NCBI RefSeq assembly: GCF_003332885.2
Contig: NZ_QOWJ01000021.1
Location: 1-36,754, forward strand
DNA: 36,754 nt
Direction of reading: 5' to 3'
Origin: Paracnuella aquatica
GTDB taxonomy: Bacteria; Bacteroidota; Bacteroidia; Chitinophagales; Chitinophagaceae
Position numbers and translations under genes: made by a program. The notes beneath the pieces were generated by a model. That model was given only the letters and a program-made list of their open reading frames with translations. It was not told where the DNA came from and did not search any database. Shown here piece after piece: positions 31,697 to 36,754 of this stretch (the first letter of the stretch is position 1; the number at the start of each line of letters is the position of its first letter).

Positions 31697-34687
31697 ATGG
31701 CAATTTTTCAGCAATCTGTACTTAAAAAATACATTGGCGAACTCGATAAAGAACAAGTGTCCGCCGCATGGAACCTGTTCCAGGCTCATTTTCACCAACC
31801 CGCCACACAGGCCAACATCCGCCAGGCCAAAGAAGAACAATACCAAGAAGGCTTTCTGCGCGACCTGTTTGTGCAGGTATTGGGCTACACGCTCAACCCG
31901 CAGCCCGGCTTTAACCTGACCACCGAACACAAAAACGAAAAGGACAGCAAAAAAGCCGACGGTGCCATTTTAAAAGGCGGTGCCGTACGGGCGGTGATCG
32001 AGCTGAAAGGCACCGACACCACCGACCTTTCGAAAATAGAGGCACAGGCATTTGGCTACCTGCACAACCAAAAAGGCTGCACCTATGTTGTTACCTCCAA
32101 TTTCGAAAAGCTGCGCCTCTACATCCAGGATGCCACCGACCACATCGAGTTCAACCTGTTCCGGCTGGGCAGGGCCGAGTTCGACATACTTTACCTGTGC
32201 CTGCATGCCCACCACCTGCTGGCCGATACGCCCCTGCACATCAAGCAGCAATCGGTAACGCAGGAAGATGCCATCACCAAAAAACTGTATGCCGATTACA
32301 GCCAGTTTAAAGCAGCGCTGTACCAAAGCATTGCGGCGCTGAACCCGCAGTACAACCCCGTAGCCCTGTTTAAAAAAACACAGAAACTGCTCGACCGGTT
32401 CCTGTTCATCCTGTTTGCCGAAGACCGCCTGCTGCTGCCGCCCAACTTTATTGTAAAAATTGTGGAAGAGCACCGGCAGGTGCAAAAGCTGCGGCTGCAG
32501 CAAAGCCTGTATGAACGGTTTAAAATCTATTTTGCCGACCTGCTTACGGGCAATGCCGCCGAAGACATTTTTGCCTACAACGGCGGGCTGTTTGAACCCG
32601 ACGAAATACTGGACAACCTGGCCATTGCCGACGATGTGCTGCAACAGGGCGTACTGCGCCTGAGCCAGTACGATTACAACACCGAGGTGGACGTGAACAT
32701 ACTGGGCCACATTTTCGAACACTCACTCAACGAAATAGAATCGCTGCAGGCACAGTTGGAAAACGCCGCAGTAGACAAGGGCAAAACCCGCCGCAAAAAG
32801 GAAGGCGTGTTTTACACACCCCGCTATATTACCAAGTACATTGTTGACAACACGGTGGGCACCCTGTGCCGCGAACAAAAAGCGGCCCTGCAGATTGTGG
32901 AGGAAGACTATGCACCGGCCGTAAAAAAGACCAAAGCCTCCGAAGCAGGGCGCAAAGCCCTGGTGCAAAAGCTGGACGACTACCGGGCATGGCTGCTGCA
33001 GCTCACCATTTGCGACCCCGCCTGCGGGTCCGGCGCTTTCCTCAATGCGGCACTGGAATTCCTGATTGCCGAACACAACTACATAGACGAACTGACCAAC
33101 AAGCTGATGGGCGCTTCCATTGGTTTTACCTGGACGCCCAACGACATTTTGGAAAACAACCTGTTTGGCGTGGACATCAACGAGGAAGCCGTTGAAATTG
33201 CACGCCTTTCGCTGTGGCTGCGCACCGCACAGCGCGGCCGTAAATTGAGCAACCTAAGCAGCAATATAAAAGCGGGCAACAGCCTCATTGATGATAGGGC
33301 CGTAGCCGGCGACAAAGCTTTTGTGTGGCGGGATGAGTTTGGGGAAGTGTTTCAAAAAGGCGGCTTTGATGTGGTGATTGGGAATCCGCCGTATGTTTTC
33401 GGTGGAAATGACAGTATATCTATAATTGAGAAAACATTTTTCAAGTCGAGATATGAAACAGGGGGAGGGAAGGTCAACCTTTTTACACTCTTTATAGAAA
33501 AGTCGCATCTCATACTTAAAAACGATGGAGCATTTTCATTTATAATACCAAACACTTTCTTACGTGTAACATCATACCATGAATCAAGAAAGTTCTTCTT
33601 AAGTAGATTCTCTCTTACAGAATTAGCTGATTTAGGAAACGATGTTTTTAATGGAGCTGTTACTACTGCAATTATTTTAATTGCAAAAAAACGACTACCA
33701 CTAATTGATCACACTTTAAAGGTAATTAAAGACTTTTCAGGGAATTACACATCAGTAGAATTGTCTGACCTAATCAGAAACAATTTTGTAATAACAACTA
33801 ACATTTCTGCTGATAAAAACACAATACTGAAAAAAATAGCTCTTAACTCAGATTTACTTGGAAATGAGTGTAAGGAAATGATTTTTGGAGTTGTAATTAC
33901 AAAAAATAAAGAGCAAGTTGTATCGAATGTTTTAAAAGAAGGTTATAAACCATTTATTGAAGGAAAAGATATTACCTCATACTTAGTTAGGCAGGTTGAC
34001 CAATACTTAAACTACAAACCGGAGCTTTTACATAGAGCAAGAACCAAACAAGTTTTTGAAGTAACTGAAAAACTAATGGTGCAAAGAATAACGGGTGGAA
34101 GTCGGCCTCTAAAAGTTGCCTATGATAATAAGCAATTGTATAATAAAGAGTCGATCAACAATATTATTTTGAACGACAACTCGAAGTTCAATATCAAGTT
34201 CATTTTATCACTATTAAATTCTAAGCTTATTAATTGGTTTTATAATAATCAATTCACTAATGAATCTACTTTGACTGTAAATATTTCTAAAGAATACTTA
34301 TCAAAAGTACCAATCAAAGTACCTGCTGACCAGCAACCCTTCATCGACAAGGCCGACATCATGCTTTCCAAGAACAAGGAATTACAGGAAGTCAAACAAT
34401 CCTTGTTACAATTCCTGCAAGCCAAGCACGAAGGCATTACCGCTTCCAAAAAACTGGCCGACTGGCCGCAGCTTTCCTTCCATGACTTTTTAAAAGAGCT
34501 GGAAAAACAAAAGCTGAAACTCTCCGTTGCCGAGCAGGCCGGGTGGCTGCCTTACTTTGAAGGCGAAAAGGGCAAAGCCGCTGCATTGCAGGCCGCCATT
34601 GCCCAAACCGATGCCGAAATAGATGCCATGGTGTACCGCCTCTACGGCCTCACAGAAGAAGAAATGAAGATTGTGGAAAGTGCTTAA
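31697..34687 (+). CDS. Type IIG restriction-modification enzyme, Eco57I-like
   Basis: This 996-aa single-chain enzyme combines cleavage and methylation. The N-terminus has a PD-(D/E)XK core: D88 (KKADGAIL) and E102-L-K104 (IELKGT). A helical connector precedes the N6-adenine methyltransferase: motif X GVFYTPRYITKYIV (370-383), motif I DPACGSGAFL (440-449), motif IV NPPY (563-566) and the following KVNLFTLFIEKSHLILK. The C-terminal part (about 660-880) is the TaqI-like target recognition region; the tail is helical. The enzyme should methylate its own site and cut when the site is unmodified. Bases about 33405-34320 are much more AT-rich than the flanks (hand-counted 60-base samples: 33% and 18% G+C against 63% at 33001-33060), suggesting this section was exchanged. 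It leads the operon. Confidence 0.92.
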   Translation: MAIFQQSVLKKYIGELDKEQVSAAWNLFQAHFHQPATQANIRQAKEEQYQEGFLRDLFVQVLGYTLNPQPGFNLTTEHKNEKDSKKADGAILKGGAVRAVIELKGTDTTDLSKIEAQAFGYLHNQKGCTYVVTSNFEKLRLYIQDATDHIEFNLFRLGRAEFDILYLCLHAHHLLADTPLHIKQQSVTQEDAITKKLYADYSQFKAALYQSIAALNPQYNPVALFKKTQKLLDRFLFILFAEDRLLLPPNFIVKIVEEHRQVQKLRLQQSLYERFKIYFADLLTGNAAEDIFAYNGGLFEPDEILDNLAIADDVLQQGVLRLSQYDYNTEVDVNILGHIFEHSLNEIESLQAQLENAAVDKGKTRRKKEGVFYTPRYITKYIVDNTVGTLCREQKAALQIVEEDYAPAVKKTKASEAGRKALVQKLDDYRAWLLQLTICDPACGSGAFLNAALEFLIAEHNYIDELTNKLMGASIGFTWTPNDILENNLFGVDINEEAVEIARLSLWLRTAQRGRKLSNLSSNIKAGNSLIDDRAVAGDKAFVWRDEFGEVFQKGGFDVVIGNPPYVFGGNDSISIIEKTFFKSRYETGGGKVNLFTLFIEKSHLILKNDGAFSFIIPNTFLRVTSYHESRKFFLSRFSLTELADLGNDVFNGAVTTAIILIAKKRLPLIDHTLKVIKDFSGNYTSVELSDLIRNNFVITTNISADKNTILKKIALNSDLLGNECKEMIFGVVITKNKEQVVSNVLKEGYKPFIEGKDITSYLVRQVDQYLNYKPELLHRARTKQVFEVTEKLMVQRITGGSRPLKVAYDNKQLYNKESINNIILNDNSKFNIKFILSLLNSKLINWFYNNQFTNESTLTVNISKEYLSKVPIKVPADQQPFIDKADIMLSKNKELQEVKQSLLQFLQAKHEGITASKKLADWPQLSFHDFLKELEKQKLKLSVAEQAGWLPYFEGEKGKAAALQAAIAQTDAEIDAMVYRLYGLTEEEMKIVESA

Positions 34688-34706
34688 CCGAAAACAAAAA
34701 CTGCAT

Positions 34707-35432
34707 ATGCTAACATTTACAAGTCCACACGTTCTCACGGCTCCTGCCATGGAGCCTTATCTGGCCAACATAACAGAAAAGCGCCTGCGCAATTTCTTTC
34801 AGGAATTAGAGCAGGTAGTTAACAAAAACCATAGTGATGATTTTCATGATTGGTTTCGGGAACGCACTTATTTGTCCATCTTTTTCAATGGCATCATCAG
34901 GCACGACGCTCATTACGAATCTACCGTGATTCAGGAGTATTGCACTACCCATGAAGAAACCAAAGCACATGGCAGGTGCGACGGTTTTTTGAATGAACAA
35001 GATACAGTTACCCTTTTCGAAGCAAAGCTTAATAGATATCCAGGAAAGGTATCTGAAGACCATTTTGATTTGGCAGGCTGGATGAATTGGGATGAAAAGA
35101 AAATCCGTACCCAGCTAAATGAATACCTCGATTGTGATAAAAGATTTTTCCTAAACGAAGGAAGGTACAAAAGGTGTTTTTTGTCTACTCTTGTTTTCCT
35201 GGTGATTAAGGAAGTGCCCGGCGAACACATTAATAAGGCTAATCAATTAATTGAGCAGAGCAAGGACAATCTTAACAGCCAGCAATGGTTTTATTCCGTT
35301 GGCTATTTCGCCGATCATTCGGATACCCAAAATGAAAAATATGGCATTGAAGTGTACGGCACTATCAAAGAAGTTGATATTGAACCTTTATTGACCACTC
35401 AAACATCAAGTCAAAGTATAATAGCACAATAA
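34707..35432 (+). CDS. Putative PD-(D/E)XK-like protein in R-M operon
   Basis: This 241-aa cytoplasmic protein begins 19 nt after the type IIG stop codon. It has one candidate nuclease core: E71 or E77, D92 (GRCDGFL) and E105-x-K107 (LFEAKLNR), with the spacing of PD-(D/E)XK enzymes. The first 60 residues are helical and polar (FFQELEQVVNKNH, DFHDWFRERTY). Beyond that I recognise no family. It might be an extra nuclease, a helper of the neighbouring restriction enzyme or a regulator. ATG at 34707 is chosen; TTG at 34671 overlaps the type IIG gene and ATG at 34749 would remove 14 residues. G+C is lower than the region average. Confidence 0.75.
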   Translation: MLTFTSPHVLTAPAMEPYLANITEKRLRNFFQELEQVVNKNHSDDFHDWFRERTYLSIFFNGIIRHDAHYESTVIQEYCTTHEETKAHGRCDGFLNEQDTVTLFEAKLNRYPGKVSEDHFDLAGWMNWDEKKIRTQLNEYLDCDKRFFLNEGRYKRCFLSTLVFLVIKEVPGEHINKANQLIEQSKDNLNSQQWFYSVGYFADHSDTQNEKYGIEVYGTIKEVDIEPLLTTQTSSQSIIAQ

Positions 35433-35454
35433 CTCATCAAAAACCAAACTAATC

Positions 35455-35649
35455 ATGGACCCTAAAACAAAAGAAGAGTTAGATAACCGCTCCAATCAAT
35501 TGAATCCTAACAACGACGCCTACTGGAGCAGCCGTGGCATCGATGATGATGACGACAATAAGAAAGATAATTACATTGAAGATGACAGCAGTGGATATGA
35601 CGACAATGAATCGTTTTACGAAGAATGGGTTCCGCAAGATGCGTGGTAG
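35455..35649 (+). CDS. Very acidic 64-aa protein, last gene of R-M operon
   Basis: The gene starts 22 nt after the previous stop. The protein has an N-terminal segment LDNRSNQLNPNNDAYWSSRG, then a run of five Asp (30-34) and more Asp/Glu up to a C-terminal EEWVPQDAW. There are no Cys, signal or membrane segments, and the second half is probably disordered. The LDN...NPNNDAYW motif resembles small conserved proteins of Bacteroidota that I have seen outside R-M loci, so a link to restriction is not certain. A DNA-mimic or inhibitor role is suggested only by its charge and position. Confidence 0.65.
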   Translation: MDPKTKEELDNRSNQLNPNNDAYWSSRGIDDDDDNKKDNYIEDDSSGYDDNESFYEEWVPQDAW

Positions 35650-35676
35650 CAATCTTTCTCGACATCAATTGGTAAA

Positions 35677-35717
35677 ATACAAGGAGGGAGAACCTAACCG
35701 GTTCTCCCTCCTTGTAT
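35677..35717 (+). terminator. 18-bp hairpin closing the R-M operon
   Basis: 35677-35694 and 35700-35717 are perfectly complementary (ATACAAGGAGGGAGAACC and its complement) around a 5-nt loop, 27 nt after the last stop. There is no U-tract on either side, so it may act with another factor or protect the 3' end. Confidence 0.65.
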
Positions 35718-35854
35718 CTCGCCGATGTTGCGGATTTGCAATTGCATTACGATTTGACTGGCTTCATTGTAGGATAATTGAATGTGAATATTGGTAAGGT
35801 GTTTGAACAGAAAGCCGCTCATGGTTGTTGAACAGCCAAAAAAAAAGAAACAAG

Positions 35855-36295
35855 ATGATCAAACCGGTATATACAGCAGTGGCCACAGCCACGGGCGGAA
35901 GAAACGGACATGTACAATCGGACAATGGCGTGCTGGACCTGCAGGTAAGAACGCCCAAAGCCATGGGCGGCGCCAACGACGATTATACCAACCCCGAACA
36001 GATTTTTGCCGCAGGTTATTCGGCCTGCTTCGATAGCGCACTGAACCTGGTGGCGCGGCAGCAACGGATCAAAACCGGCGAAACCGCTATTACCGCTAAA
36101 GTGTCCATAGGGCCCAATGAAACCGGTGGCTATGGCCTTGCCGTTGAACTGCTGGTGAACATACCCGGCGTAAACATGGAAGAAGCACAGCAACTGGCAG
36201 ATAAAGCACACCAGGTTTGCCCTTATTCCAATGCGCTGCGCAATAATGTGGAGGTAAAAATTACAGTTACCAATAACGAGGCGGTAACTGCATAG
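35855..36295 (+). CDS. ohr: Organic hydroperoxide resistance protein Ohr
   Basis: This 146-aa thiol peroxidase of the OsmC/Ohr family reduces organic hydroperoxides, usually with lipoylated proteins as reductant. The catalytic Cys C58 (GYSACFDSAL) and resolving Cys C122 (VCPYSNALRN) are present, as are R16 and E48, which complete the active site. It is cytoplasmic. ATG at 35855 (MIKPVYTAVA) matches the family start; the frame extends to 35825. An OhrR-type repressor is not encoded in the window. Palindromic repeats follow instead of an obvious terminator. Confidence 0.94.
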   Translation: MIKPVYTAVATATGGRNGHVQSDNGVLDLQVRTPKAMGGANDDYTNPEQIFAAGYSACFDSALNLVARQQRIKTGETAITAKVSIGPNETGGYGLAVELLVNIPGVNMEEAQQLADKAHQVCPYSNALRNNVEVKITVTNNEAVTA

Positions 36296-36348
36296 GCCAA
36301 GGGTGCAAAGCTACTGCTGAATTAGGCTTTTGGGCGCATCAGCGGCTT

Positions 36349-36478
36349 TGTCATGCTGAGCGCAGCGAAGCATCTGAGCGTGGTAAATAAACGGCTGGTT
36401 GTGTAAATGGCTAGCTCGCTATTGATTCAAAGCTTATACTGGTGCAGGTTCGGATGCTTCGCTGTGCTCAGCATGACA
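36349..36478. repeat. 130-bp inverted repeat, TCATGCTGAGCGCAGCG type
   Basis: 36349-36374 and 36453-36478 match as reverse complements at 25 of 26 positions (TGTCATGCTGAGCGCAGCGA..). The 78-nt spacer has no features. The outer TGTCATGC resembles the start of the 86-bp palindrome family, but the inner part differs, so it is a second repeat type. Confidence 0.75.
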
Positions 36479-36568
36479 GGCGCAAGAGGCTGAGCGATGA
36501 GCAAAAAACACAACAAGAAAAGTGCATAATTCCGGCGACGATTTAGGTTGCTTTTTGTCGTTAGTGTT

Positions 36569-36658
36569 TGTCATGCCGAACTCCATTCGGCATCTCCTTG
36601 TGCATTAGTAAAACCGGCTAATCGATGGAGATGCCGACATGCGTCGGCATGATTGTCA
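36569..36658. repeat. Nested palindromic element, copy 2 (inverted)
   Basis: The arms TGTCATGCCGAACTCCATTC.. and ..GACATGCGTCGGCATGATTG are each hairpins, and together form a large stem. The reverse complement of the spacer contains ATTAGCCGGTTTTACTAA, nearly identical to the spacer of the copy at 27193-27278 (ATTAGCAGGTTTTACCAA). The whole unit is therefore homologous and inverted relative to copy 1. Confidence 0.8.
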
Positions 36659-36677
36659 TGATTTATCCAAAAATTTT

Positions 36678-36754
36678 TTAAGCTGCAGCGGGTCGTTTTT
36701 CTTCATACTTCCGGCCCTTAGTCACTACCGAAGCTACGCGCAGCAGAATTTTGT
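36678..36754 (-). CDS. 3' end of an unidentified gene (partial)
   Basis: On the minus strand one frame stays open from the window edge to a TAA at 36678-36680, encoding KILLRVASVVTKGRKYEEKR followed by PAAA. This gives only 24 residues of a C-terminus; the family cannot be recognised. The other two minus frames are closed by stops, which supports this frame. Confidence 0.45.
   Translation of the reverse strand, partial: KILLRVASVVTKGRKYEEKRPAAA

Larger units (their letters stand above)
36296..36677. other. Intergenic repeat cluster downstream of ohr
   Basis: This 382-bp stretch holds two large palindromic elements (36349-36478 and 36569-36658), described separately, and no coding region. 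Both can form long hairpins and probably also act as transcription stops for the genes on either side. Confidence 0.6.

Overview
The window is a chromosomal segment from a member of the Bacteroidota, most likely of the Chitinophagaceae type. The reasons are: many lipoproteins with a Cys lipobox, a TonB-dependent receptor, a LytS/LytTR two-component pair, a glycine-rich RRM protein, FG-GAP/ASPIC and Big_5-like surface proteins, several perfect TAnnTTTG promoter elements, and few Shine-Dalgarno sequences. No rRNA, tRNA, CRISPR array or complete transposon was seen. The species cannot be named from the sequence.

Layout. 1-508 has no convincing gene but carries two tandem GGGTCA motifs that look like an IS21-family end. 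509-5669 holds a beta-lactamase-fold lipoprotein, a PKD-like lipoprotein, msrA (minus) and a cytoplasmic GH13 alpha-amylase. 5763-6321 holds a small OB-like protein gene and tatA. 6568-10003 (minus) is a three-gene copper-uptake unit: a small Cys-rich membrane protein, a Met/His-rich lipoprotein and an OprC-like TonB receptor that keeps both halves (CxxxM and HxM) of the OprC copper site. 10213-15330 holds a YahK-type alcohol dehydrogenase, a small conserved protein, an APP1-type phosphatase, a dienelactone hydrolase and a second serine hydrolase. 15575-21900 holds a PPC-domain lipoprotein, a small membrane protein, a large FG-GAP/ASPIC lipoprotein, a GIY-YIG/DUF4357 nuclease and an Ig-like lipoprotein.

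22215-26446 (minus) is a tight pair: a DUF1016/YhcG PD-(D/E)XK nuclease followed, after 2 nt, by a UvrD-type helicase fused to an Fe-S RecB-like nuclease. 26766-31457 holds the RRM protein, the LytS/LytTR pair, a CPBP protease-like membrane protein, an exported repetitive protein and an exported RidA. 31697-35649 is a restriction-modification operon: a type IIG (Eco57I-like) nuclease-methyltransferase, a second PD-(D/E)XK-like protein and a very acidic 64-aa protein, closed by an 18-bp hairpin. ohr follows, then an intergenic stretch rich in palindromic repeats, and the 3' end of a minus-strand gene runs off the window.

The most notable points are: (1) the R-M locus, whose methyltransferase back half and target-recognition region (about 33405-34320) is far more AT-rich than the rest of the same gene, as expected for module replacement; (2) the copper operon; (3) the DUF1016 plus helicase-nuclease pair; (4) a family of about 86-bp nested palindromes at 27193-27278 and, inverted, at 36569-36658. 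Statements about function come from motif recognition and family knowledge; no database search was run.
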